Below are positions 1 through 7,900 of a stretch of DNA of 18,155 nucleotides, in pieces. A program made the translations under genes and the position numbers. Location of the stretch: positions 1 to 18,155 of the forward strand of contig DASQHM010000007.1 in the NCBI GenBank assembly GCA_035632095.1, in the 5' to 3' direction. Source of the stretch: DASQHM01 sp035632095. Lineage in GTDB: Bacteria > Pseudomonadota > Alphaproteobacteria > Ferrovibrionales > Ferrovibrionaceae. The notes beneath the pieces are model-generated. The model worked only from the letters and a program-made list of their open reading frames with translations, was not told where the DNA came from and did no database searches. Position 1 is the first letter of the stretch, and each line of letters opens with the position of its first letter.

Positions 1-2
1 AG

Positions 3-1496
3 GGCGTAAGTCTCGCACGTTCGCGCAGCGCGCCATCCCTGCCGGCGGAACCGCCCGTGGCCGCGGAACCGATTTCCGCACCTCCGCCAGCGCCGGCGCA
101 AGTCTCTGGCGGCGCCGCGGCGGCCGGGGAGGGTGAATGGGTGTTGCCCATCGCCGGCGAAGTCTTGGGCGGCGGGCCATTGCGGCCTGTCGCTATTCCC
201 TATCCGCCAGTCGAGCAGCCGTTACCGGCCCCGGCGAGCCCTCTCCCGCCTGGAATCGAAGAAATTCCCGGGCCGGAGCTACGGCAAGCCGCGGGCGGCG
301 CCCCGGGCGAGGGGCCTGCACCATGGGATCCGCCGATCGCCTACGAGTTCTACGGCGTCAAACCGCCGACGGCAGAAATACCACCGCCGCATCGGCCACT
401 CCCTCCCGGCATCGAGGAGATTCCCCCGTGGGAATTGCGGCAAGTCGCCGGCGGCGTACCGAAGGCCGCTGAAGACCTCGGGGGCGACGCACCCAAACTC
501 GGCCAGGACGTAGTGCCTCCCGCTGGCGCTCCGGGGCTGACGGAAGTTCCGGTAAACGCGGCCGCCGCGAATGGACCCCTGCCCAACTATTACGATCAGT
601 TCACCGAAGTGTGGAGAAGAGAACAAACACCTCGTCCCGGTGAGAAGCCCGAGCCAGTCAGTGCGGCTGGCGGCTTCAGCCATCCTGACTACAAGGCTTC
701 GAGCTATGATGCCTGGCTTGCAATGAATCCTAGACAGGGAGGCAAATCTCAAACGGACTGGAAGGTTCATCTTTCCGTCGACCCGCAAGACGTGCCGCGC
801 GCATGGAACATTGTCGCGGACGAGCTTCAAAATCGACTCGGACAGAGAGCGAAAGTGATGAACCCGGACAGCATCTCTACTCACGCGGGACCCGGCCCTC
901 AACAAGGCAAACAAATCGTCATCTACGACGCTGCGCGCGGCTTTCCGGCCCAGGATTGGCAATCGCTCCTCGACGCGATCGAAAAAAGATTCTCCGAGAC
1001 GGGTATCCGCCCGGGACTGCCGGTCAACTACGATCGCCCCGTGCCCGGATCACAATATTCCTTTTACCGCAATGACGGCCGGAGTCAGACGTATATCCCT
1101 GCAAGGGAACTCGCGGATTTGCCGCCGGACCAGCAATACAATCCGTTAGGCGTTTCCGATCCCCTCGAAAACGTCCGCGTCGGTCCCGCGGCTGCATCCT
1201 CTGCCGAACCCCGTCCCATGACTGGGCCGGATAAATCTTCCGCCGACATATTGGCCCATGCCGCGTGGCAGCCCGCCAAGACTGAGGACGGCAAGATCAT
1301 TCGCGTGGCTGTCCGTGAAATGAAACCGCAAGAAATAGCGGCTATCAAGGAAGCCTTGACCAAGAAGGGAATCCCCTTCGTCGACCATCCGAGCGAGACG
1401 CTTGGCCCCACCATTCGAGTCTGGGGCGACGGCGTGGCCAAGCTGCAGGCGGTGATCGACGAAGCTAAAGGCAGGCGGTCATCAAGGGTCGAGTGA
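3..1496 (+). CDS. Proline-rich protein with OspF/SpvC-like phosphothreonine lyase domain (5' end outside window)
   Basis: The frame is open to the left edge. The first in-window start, GTG at 57, has no ribosome binding site, so the gene probably begins upstream; residues here are counted from that GTG (479 in all). Residues 1-170 are Pro/Ala/Gly-rich and hold two diverged copies of a 22-residue repeat (about 62-83 and 114-135, core GIEEIP..ELRQ.AGG). Residues about 215-365 resemble the OspF/SpvC/HopAI1 family, which removes phosphate from phosphothreonine by beta-elimination. Against SpvC recalled from memory: K236-V-H238 matches K104/H106 (His is the general acid), K266 matches the catalytic Lys136, Y290 matches Tyr158, IEKRFSETG matches LESRLSENG, and YRND (R338) matches YRNE (Arg213). 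No equivalent of Arg148 is visible. A separate small alpha/beta segment covers 408-471. The fold call is by eye; the natural substrate is unknown, and no secretion system is in the window. Confidence 0.55.
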   Translation, partial: GVSLARSRSAPSLPAEPPVAAEPISAPPPAPAQVSGGAAAAGEGEWVLPIAGEVLGGGPLRPVAIPYPPVEQPLPAPASPLPPGIEEIPGPELRQAAGGAPGEGPAPWDPPIAYEFYGVKPPTAEIPPPHRPLPPGIEEIPPWELRQVAGGVPKAAEDLGGDAPKLGQDVVPPAGAPGLTEVPVNAAAANGPLPNYYDQFTEVWRREQTPRPGEKPEPVSAAGGFSHPDYKASSYDAWLAMNPRQGGKSQTDWKVHLSVDPQDVPRAWNIVADELQNRLGQRAKVMNPDSISTHAGPGPQQGKQIVIYDAARGFPAQDWQSLLDAIEKRFSETGIRPGLPVNYDRPVPGSQYSFYRNDGRSQTYIPARELADLPPDQQYNPLGVSDPLENVRVGPAAASSAEPRPMTGPDKSSADILAHAAWQPAKTEDGKIIRVAVREMKPQEIAAIKEALTKKGIPFVDHPSETLGPTIRVWGDGVAKLQAVIDEAKGRRSSRVE

Positions 1497-1579
1497 AGGG
1501 CGAGGGCGGCGAGATCGGCGCCGAGTTGCTCAAATCGCTGCAATCGGCCATCGAGAAATACGGCAAGGCCGCAAGTTAG
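1469..1579 (+). other. Out-of-frame continuation of the preceding gene (probable -1 frameshift)
   Basis: From about 1469 the -1 frame relative to the preceding gene stays open to a TAG at 1577-1579. It reads QAVIKGRVKGEGG followed by a plausible amphipathic helix, IGAELLKSLQSAIEKYG. The original frame meets TGA at 1494-1496 after a short Arg/Ser-rich stretch that looks unlike protein. The switch can be placed at the A-AAG run at 1467-1470. This looks like the true C-terminus of the protein, displaced by an indel, a sequencing error or ribosomal slippage. The alternative is a separate 28-codon gene from the GTG at 1493, but it has no ribosome binding site, so I consider that less likely. Confidence 0.45.
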
Positions 1580-1735
1580 CGGTCAGCGACCAGCTATCAG
1601 CTAAGACTTACCGCGGAGAACGCAGAGATACCGCGGAGAATCGCAGATATCGATTTGACAATTCTCTGCGGACCTTTGCGGCCTTTTCTCTGCGCCCTCT
1701 GCGGTTCGCTTTCTGACCGCGGTCAGCTATCAGCC
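1578..1735. repeat. Imperfect palindromic intergenic repeat, copy 1
   Basis: An inverted-repeat element fills the gap between two convergent genes. The arms ACCGCGGAGAACGCAGAG (1610-1627) and CTCTGCGCCCTCTGCGGT (1688-1705) pair with few mismatches, and a second, weaker arm set lies inside them. Short direct repeats of the type GCGGTCAGC..TATCAGC flank the element near 1580-1601 and 1719-1734. A second copy lies at 4781-4929. The left edge overlaps the stop of the shifted frame and the right edge contains the stop codon of the glutathione S-transferase gene. It encodes nothing visible and may act as a bidirectional terminator. Confidence 0.7.
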
Positions 1736-2368
1736 CAATTGCGGCGCGGTGTTGCTGACCGCCTTGCGCTGGTTCATCGACTGCCACCAGCGCATCAGCA
1801 GCGGCCGGCTTTCCATCAGCGATTTCTCCGGCGTCATCATCACGTAGTGGATGACCGGCAACAGGTAGAGATCGGCGAGGCTGATCTGCGGGCCCGCCAG
1901 GTAGGGGTTGTTGCCCATGATGCGCTGGAATTCGTTGAGGCAGAGCTCGGCCTTGGGCTTGCCGGCCTCGACGATGCTCATGTCGGTCGGCTGTTTGGTG
2001 ATGGCGGTGAACAGGCGTTGCACCACGATCTGGCCGATCATCGACGCGTAGCCGTGATAGTCGATGATGCTGATGATCTGGTTCATGCGCGCGCGGTCCG
2101 CCGGATTGGCCGGCGTGAGCTGCGTGCCGGGATAGATCTGGTCGACGTAGCGGATGATCGGGCTCGTTTCATAGAGCTTGAGCCCGTCGTGTTCGAAGGC
2201 CGGCACGGTGCCGAACGGATTGCGTGCGAGATGCGCCGGTTGTTTCTGTTCGCCGCCGATGACGCTGACGTCGACGAGCTGGTAGAGCGCCGGCTTTTCC
2301 TCGAAGGCCATGCGCGCGGTGCGGACGTAGGTGCTGAAGGGCGTGCCGTAGATGATCGGTGTTCCCAT
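1730..2368 (-). CDS. Glutathione S-transferase family protein
   Basis: A soluble 212-residue protein of typical length for a cytosolic glutathione S-transferase, which conjugates glutathione to electrophiles or uses it for reduction. The N-terminal thioredoxin-like domain begins MGTPIIYGTPFSTYVRTAR, with Ser12/Thr13 at the usual catalytic position. The cis-proline loop follows as GTVPAF (V55-P56), then the glutathione-binding ET-S segment at 67-69. The helical C-terminal domain holds the conserved N-capping region ISLADLYLLPVIHY. The ATG at 2366-2368 is preceded by a strong ribosome binding site (AAGGGGAGG). The gene is transcribed away from imuA, from which it is separated by about 200 bases. 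Its stop codon lies inside repeat copy 1. The subclass and substrate cannot be told from sequence. Confidence 0.92.
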   Translation of the reverse strand: MGTPIIYGTPFSTYVRTARMAFEEKPALYQLVDVSVIGGEQKQPAHLARNPFGTVPAFEHDGLKLYETSPIIRYVDQIYPGTQLTPANPADRARMNQIISIIDYHGYASMIGQIVVQRLFTAITKQPTDMSIVEAGKPKAELCLNEFQRIMGNNPYLAGPQISLADLYLLPVIHYVMMTPEKSLMESRPLLMRWWQSMNQRKAVSNTAPQLG

Positions 2369-2442
2369 GGATGCCTCCCCTTGTTTGGTTATGGCGGCAG
2401 TGTCGTTGCGGACGCCTGGCCGGGCAAGCGCGGTGGAGCGGC

Positions 2443-2465
2443 AAACCCCTTATTTCACGGGGTTT
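2443..2465. terminator. Short GC/AT hairpin between GST and imuA
   Basis: AAACCCC (2443-2449) and GGGGTTT (2459-2465) form a perfect 7-bp stem with a 9-base loop, followed on the plus strand by one more T. It lies upstream of both flanking genes, so it does not end either of them. It may insulate the imuA promoter or be part of a 5' leader. There is no real U-run, so the terminator role is weak. Confidence 0.3.
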
Positions 2466-2507
2466 TGAAGCCCGCCGCAGGCGGTTCCCGAAGAACCGGC
2501 CCGGTGC

Positions 2508-2543
2508 TTGACAGGGCACTTAAAATAAGAACAAATAGGGAAC
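2508..2543 (+). promoter_or_regulatory. SOS promoter of imuA-imuB-dnaE2 with LexA box
   Basis: GAAC (2529-2532), seven bases, GAAC (2540-2543) is the alphaproteobacterial LexA operator (the same as GTTC-N7-GTTC on the other strand). A perfect -35 hexamer TTGACA lies at 2508-2513. A 17-18 base spacer places the weak -10 (around 2531-2537) inside the LexA box, so bound LexA would block RNA polymerase. The imuA start is 31 bases downstream. Together with the genes that follow, this indicates induction by DNA damage. Confidence 0.85.
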
Positions 2544-2574
2544 AATCCATTCTGCCTTTGCCTCGCGAGGCGCC

Positions 2575-3342
2575 ATGTCCGACGCCCAAGCCGTTCCTGT
2601 CGATGCCCTTCCTGTCCTTGCCGCTTTGCGGGTCGAACTCGCCCGCATCGAACGGCATGCGCCGGTCGACGGCGTGGCGGGACTTGGCGATGCGGTGCTG
2701 GATGCGGCGCTGCCTTGGGGCGGGCTTCGCCGCGGCGGCCTGCACGAGATTGCCGGCGCCGGCCATGAGGCGGCGGCGTCCGGCTTCGCGGCCGGGCTGT
2801 TGGCGCGGCTGCTGGTGCCGGCCTCCGAAGCGAATGCGTCCGCGCACGGCATGGTGCTGTGGTGCCGGCTTGCGCGTGACGGACGCGAGCGTGGCGTGCC
2901 TTACGGTCCGGGCCTCGCACGCTTTGGCCTGACGCCGTCGCGTTTGATCCTGGTGGAGACGCGACGCGCGGCGGAAGCGCTCTGGGCCATGGAGGAAGGT
3001 TTGCGTTGCCGGCGTCTGGTTGCGGTGCTGGGCGAGGGATTGCCTTGCGACCTGGTGGCGAGCCGGCGCTTGCAGCTTGCCGCCGAAGCGGGCGGCGCCA
3101 CGGCGCTGCTGGTGTCCCACGCGGCTGCATCTGCATCCGTGGCGTTGAGCCGCTGGCGCGTCAAACCGCTGCCGAGCCGGCCGCTGCCCGGCGGCGGTCC
3201 GGGGCCGCCGCGTTGGCAGGTGGCGCTGTGGCGTTGCCGCGGCGGCGGGAATGGCGAATGGTGCGTGGAGTGGAACGATGCGTCGCGTCGCTTCGCTGTG
3301 GTTGCCGCGTTGGCCGACCGACCGCTGGCGGCGGCGGTCTGA
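2575..3342 (+). CDS. imuA: ImuA, RecA/SulA-like accessory protein of translesion synthesis
   Basis: A 255-residue cytoplasmic protein, the first gene of the damage-inducible imuA-imuB-dnaE2 cassette. ImuA family members have a RecA-like core and assist ImuB and DnaE2 in error-prone bypass of DNA lesions. The typical family segment is seen at residues 48-80: GGLRRGGLHEIAGAGHE followed by a hydrophobic helix. There the P-loop is degenerate (GAGHEAAASG, no GKT), so ATP binding is doubtful. The beta-strand MVLWCRL and the segment PYGPGLARFGL follow, as in other ImuA proteins. The last 60 residues are Gly/Pro/Arg-rich. ATG at 2575 follows a modest GAGG ribosome binding site. The gene overlaps imuB by 65 bases, indicating coupled translation. 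Confidence 0.88.
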   Translation: MSDAQAVPVDALPVLAALRVELARIERHAPVDGVAGLGDAVLDAALPWGGLRRGGLHEIAGAGHEAAASGFAAGLLARLLVPASEANASAHGMVLWCRLARDGRERGVPYGPGLARFGLTPSRLILVETRRAAEALWAMEEGLRCRRLVAVLGEGLPCDLVASRRLQLAAEAGGATALLVSHAAASASVALSRWRVKPLPSRPLPGGGPGPPRWQVALWRCRGGGNGEWCVEWNDASRRFAVVAALADRPLAAAV

Positions 3343-4777
3343 TCTGGCGAGGTCGGCGCCGCTGGCGCTGACCTTGAACGGCCAGGGCGGCTTGCGTCTG
3401 GTTGCGGTCGATGCGGCCGCGGCGGCGCAAGGCCTTGCGCCCGGCATGATGCTGGGAGACGCGCGCTCGCTGGTTCCGCACGTGCACGCAGCCGAGGCCG
3501 ATGCGGCGGGCGATGCCGCCGCGCTCGACGATCTCGCCGATTGGTGCACGCGCTATAGCCCCTGGGCCGCAACCGACGGCGCCGACGGCATTTGCATCGA
3601 CGTGTCGGGCGTGGCGCATCTCTTCGGCGGCGAGGCAACGTTGATCGCCGATTTGCGGGCGCGATTGGCCCGCGCCGGCATTGTCTCCGAGATCGCGATT
3701 GCCGATACGGCCGCGGCGGCCTGGGCTCTCGCACGTTTCGGCCGGGGTGGCGTCGTTCCGCCCGGCGGAACCGCGGCGGCGGTGTCGCCGTTGCCGTCCG
3801 CCGCGTTGCGCCTGCCGGCGGACGTCGCGGCCGATCTGGAACGGCTCGGCCTCGGCACCGTCGCCGACGTGGCGCGTCTGCCGCGCGGGCCGCTTGCCGC
3901 GCGCTTCGGCGCCGGGCTTCTCGAGCGCCTGGATCGCATCCTCGGTCACAGCGACGGGCCGATCTCGCCGCGTCATCCGCCGGCGGCGTGGCGCACGCGG
4001 ATGAATTTCGCCGAGCCGGTCGGCCGGCCCGAGGACGTGGCGCTGACGGCCGAGCGCCTGCTCGAACGGCTTTGCGTCATGCTGGGCGAAGCCTCGCTCG
4101 GCGCGCGACGGCTGGTGCTCGCGTGCTATCGCGTGGACGGCGACGTGCAGCGGGTCGTCGTCGGCACCAGCCGGCCGGTGCGCGCGCCGGTGCGGCTCAT
4201 GCGATTGTTCCGCGACAAGCTCGGCGGCATCGATCCCGGCTTCGGCATCGAGACCATGCTGCTGGAAGCGGGCGTGGCGGAAGCCTTACCGGCGAGCCAG
4301 GCCGATTTTGCGGGCTCGAAGGACGCAGTCGGCGACGATCTGGCGGCACTGGTGGACCGGCTGCAGAACCGGCTCGGTCCGGCACAAGTGGTGCAGCTCG
4401 CACCCTGCGACAGCCACGAGCCGGTTCGCGTCGTCACGGTGATTCCGGCTTTGAGCCGCGCCTTCGCCGACGAGTGGCCGGTCAGCGGACCGCGTCCGGT
4501 GCGCCTGCTGCCGAGCCCCGAGCCCATCGAGGCCACGGCGCCGGTGCCGGACGATCCGCCGGTGCGCTTCCGCTGGCGGCGGGTGGACCATCGCGTGGTC
4601 CGCGCCGACGGGCCCGAACGCATCGCGCCCGAATGGTGGCGCGAGGACCGCGCCAGGCGCAGCCGCGACTACTACCGCATCGAGGACGAGGCGGGCCGGC
4701 GCTTCTGGGTCTACCGCGACGGCGCCTACCGTCCCGGCCAGCCGCCGCGCTGGTACCTGCACGGTCTGTTCGCATGA
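3278..4777 (+). CDS. imuB: ImuB, inactive Y-family polymerase-like mutasome protein
   Basis: A 499-residue member of the DinB/UmuC-like ImuB family. It is not thought to polymerise DNA itself; it links DnaE2 to the sliding clamp and to ImuA. The N-terminus (MRRVASLWLPRWPTDR) lacks the first catalytic Asp of active Y-family polymerases. The second site, normally Ser-x-Asp-Glu, reads IDVSG (about residues 107-111). The palm/fingers-like part runs to about 260, then a little-finger-like part and a C-terminal domain ending WYLHGLFA. I could not identify a clear clamp-binding motif. ATG at 3278 is preferred over the GTG nine codons upstream because family members start with this motif and a GGAG lies 7 bases upstream. 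The start sits inside imuA. Confidence 0.9.
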   Translation: MRRVASLWLPRWPTDRWRRRSDLARSAPLALTLNGQGGLRLVAVDAAAAAQGLAPGMMLGDARSLVPHVHAAEADAAGDAAALDDLADWCTRYSPWAATDGADGICIDVSGVAHLFGGEATLIADLRARLARAGIVSEIAIADTAAAAWALARFGRGGVVPPGGTAAAVSPLPSAALRLPADVAADLERLGLGTVADVARLPRGPLAARFGAGLLERLDRILGHSDGPISPRHPPAAWRTRMNFAEPVGRPEDVALTAERLLERLCVMLGEASLGARRLVLACYRVDGDVQRVVVGTSRPVRAPVRLMRLFRDKLGGIDPGFGIETMLLEAGVAEALPASQADFAGSKDAVGDDLAALVDRLQNRLGPAQVVQLAPCDSHEPVRVVTVIPALSRAFADEWPVSGPRPVRLLPSPEPIEATAPVPDDPPVRFRWRRVDHRVVRADGPERIAPEWWREDRARRSRDYYRIEDEAGRRFWVYRDGAYRPGQPPRWYLHGLFA

Positions 4778-4780
4778 AGC

Positions 4781-4929
4781 AGCGGTCAGCCGACGGCTAT
4801 CAACCTTCAGCAAGCAAATTAACCGCAAAGGACGCAGAGGAGCGCGGAGAGGAAGGATTATTAAATCGCTCCGCGGCCCTTTGCGTCATCTCTGCGTTCT
4901 CTGCGGTCAAAATTTTTGCCGACCGCTGA
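4781..4929. repeat. Imperfect palindromic intergenic repeat, copy 2
   Basis: A second member of the repeat seen at 1578-1735. The arms AACCGCAAAGGACGCAGAG (4821-4839) and CTCTGCGTTCTCTGCGGT (4890-4907) pair imperfectly. The outer ends form short inverted repeats (AGCGGTC at 4781-4787 and GACCGCT at 4921-4927), and the left flank shares GCGGTCAGC..GCTATCA with copy 1. It begins 3 bases after the imuB stop and ends 10 bases before the dnaE2 ATG, so it is transcribed as part of the operon and would fold next to the dnaE2 ribosome binding region. Confidence 0.72.
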
Positions 4930-4939
4930 AAGCCGGATC

Positions 4940-7900
4940 ATGTACGCCGAGCTGCAGGTCACCAGCAATTTCAGCTTCCTTCGCGGCGCGTCGCATCCGG
5001 ATGAACTCGCGCTGACCGCCGCCGCGCTCGGCCACCGCGCCGTGGCGATCACCGACCGCAACACGCTCGCTGGCATCGTCCGCGCCCATGCGGCGGCGAA
5101 GGAAACCGGCATCCGGCTGGTGGTCGGCGCGCGGCTCGATCTGACGGACGGCCCAAGCCTCCTCTGCTTTCCGGTCGATCGCAAAGCCTATGGCGACCTC
5201 GCACATCTGCTCACCATCGGCAAGCGGCGCACGGAGAAGGGCAAATGCCTGCTCCGGCAGGAAGACGTCTTCGAGTGGGGCGATGATCAAATGGTGGCGG
5301 CCGTGCCGCCGGTGCGTCTCGATGCCGGGTTCGCTGCGCACCTCGGCAAGCTCAAGCATCGCTTCGGCAAGCGGTTGTCGCTCGTCGCGAGCCATCTCTA
5401 TCGCGGCGACGACGCGGCGCGTCTCGCCCGCCTTGGCGATCTTGCCGACAGCCTCGGCGTGGCGCTGCTTGCCGGCAACGACGTCCACTATCACGCGCCC
5501 GAACGGCGCGTGCTGCAGGACGTGCTGACCTGCGTCCGCGAGGGCTGCACCATCCACGACGCCGGCACGCGTCTTTACGCCAATGCCGAGCGGCACCTGA
5601 AGCCGGCGGCGGAGATGGCGCGGCTGTTCCGCCGCCGTCCCGACGCGCTTCGCCGCACGATCGAGATCGCCGACACCTGCGGCTTTTCCCTCGACGAACT
5701 CCGTTACGAATATCCGGCCGAGCCGGTGCCGGACGGCAGCACGCCGCAGGAAGAGCTGGAGCGGCTGACCTGGATCGGCGTCGGCAGACATTATCCGCAC
5801 GGCGTGCCCGAACACATTCGCGCGCTGCTGGAGAAGGAGCTGACGCTGGTCGCCGAGCTCGGCTATGCGCCTTATTTCCTTACGGTTCACGACATCGTGC
5901 GGTTTGCCAAGTCGCGCGACATTCTGTGCCAGGGGCGCGGCTCGGCGGCAAATTCGGCGATCTGCTACTACCTCGGAATCACCGCGGTCGATCCGGCGCG
6001 CATCGATCTGCTGTTCGAGCGCTTCGTCTCCGCCGAGCGGAAGGAGCCGCCCGACATCGACGTGGATTTCGAGCACGAGCGCCGCGAAGAGGTGATCCAG
6101 TACATCTACGAGAAATACGGCCGCGACCGCGCCGGCCTCGCCGCCACCGTCATCAGCTATCGCCCGCGCAGCGCCATCCGCGACGTGGGCAAGGCGCTCG
6201 GCTTGTCGCCGGATACGGTGGATGCGCTGTCAAAGAGCCTTTCGGGTTGGGGACGAAGCGGCATCGACGATGCCCATGTGCGCGAGGCGGGCTTCGATCC
6301 GGCCGACCGCACCTTGAAGCTGGCGCTGGCGTTGAGCCGCGAACTGATCGGCTTCCCGCGGCATCTGTCGCAGCACGTGGGCGGGTTCGTCATCACCCGC
6401 GGGCTGCTCAGCGAAAGCGTGCCGATCGAGAACGCGGCCATGGAGGATCGCACCGTCATCGAATGGGACAAGGACGATCTCGACGAACTCGGCATGCTGA
6501 AAATCGACGTGCTGGCGCTCGGCATGTTGACCTGCCTGCGCAAGGGCTTCGCGCTGCTGGCCCGCCATCACGGCGTGAAGATGACGCTCGGCGGCCCGCC
6601 GCAGGATGACGATAAAGTCTACGACATGCTCTGCCGCGGCGATTCCATCGGCGTGTTTCAGGTGGAGAGCCGGGCGCAGATGAGCATGCTGCCGCGCTTG
6701 AAGCCCAGAAGCTTCTACGATCTGGTGATCGAGGTGGCGATCGTGCGCCCGGGTCCGATCCAGGGCGACATGGTGCATCCCTATCTCCGCCGCCGCGACG
6801 GCAAGGATCCGGTGAACTTTCCGTCCGCCGCGCTGGAGCGCGTGCTCGGCAAGACCATGGGCGTGCCGCTGTTCCAGGAACAGGCCATGCAGATCGCCAT
6901 CGTCGCCGCCGGCTTCGCGCCGGCCGAGGCCGACCGCTTGCGCCGCGCCATGGCGACGTTCAAGCGCAACGGCGACGTGCACCGTTTCCGCGACCGCTTC
7001 ATCGAGGGCATGTTGCGCAACGGCTACGAGCCGGACTTCGCCGAGCGCTGCTTCAAGCAGATCGAAGGCTTCGGCAGCTACGGCTTTCCCGAAAGCCACG
7101 CGGCGAGCTTCGCGCTGCTGGTCTACGATTCCGCCTGGATGAAATGCCACTATCCGGCCGCCTTCGCCTGCGCGCTGCTCAACAGCCAGCCCATGGGTTT
7201 TTACGCGCCGGCGCAGATCGTGCGCGATGCGCGCGATCACGGCGTCGAGACGCGTGCCGTCGACGTGAACGCGAGCGACTGGGATTGCACGCTGGAGCCG
7301 CTGCCGGGGCATGGGTCAGGGCAGGGGCGGGGTCCGGCGCTCCGCCTCGGCTTTCGCCAGGTGAAGGGCCTGGCCGAGAAGGACGCGAAAATGCTGATCG
7401 AGCATCGCGGCGAGGGGTATCGCACCTTGCGGGAGTTGTGGCGGCGAAGCGGGTTGACGCGGCGGCCCCTGCAGGCGCTCGCCGCGGCCGACGCTTTCGG
7501 TTCGCTCGGCCTCGATCGCCGCGCGGCGTTCTGGCAGGTGCGGGGCCTGCGCGATGCGCCGCTGCCGCTGTTCGCCCATGCCGAAGACAACGCGCCTCGC
7601 GGCAGCAATGCGCCGCCGCCCGAACTCGGCAACGAACCGGCGGTGCGCCTGCCGGCAATGCCGCTCGGACAGCAGGTGATCGAGGATTACGCCATGCTCG
7701 GCATGTCGTTGAAGAAGCATCCGGCGGCGCTGTTGCGCTCCCGGCTTACCAAGCGCGGCATCGTGCCGTCGGGACATCTCGGCCGGGTCGGCGACGGCGA
7801 GCGCACCACGGTGGCAGGTCTGGTTCTGGTGCGCCAGCGGCCCGGCACGGCGAGCGGCGTGATCTTCGTCACCCTCGAGGACGAGACCGGGATCGTCAAC

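Noticed and set aside
279..962. Long open frame antisense to the lyase-like gene
   Set aside because: Arg/Cys-rich, low-plausibility composition, no ribosome binding site, and wholly covered by a better-supported gene.
1655..2932. 425-codon rightward frame across the GST gene and into imuA
   Set aside because: It is antisense to a clear glutathione S-transferase, then out of phase with imuA; its His/Asp/Arg-rich translation reflects GC-rich codon bias.
2455..3549. Leftward 364-codon frame opposite imuA
   Set aside because: Arg/Ala/Pro-rich shadow of imuA and imuB with no domain and no start signal.
3592..4929. 445-codon frame out of phase with imuB
   Set aside because: Almost entirely Arg/Ala/Gly; imuB has family motifs in its own frame.
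4778..4939. LexA box or separate promoter for dnaE2
   Set aside because: No GAAC-N7-GAAC or GTTC-N7-GTTC is present in the spacer, which is filled by the repeat.
4907..6076. 389-codon leftward frame opposite dnaE2
   Set aside because: Shadow of a definite polymerase gene, with no recognisable domain.
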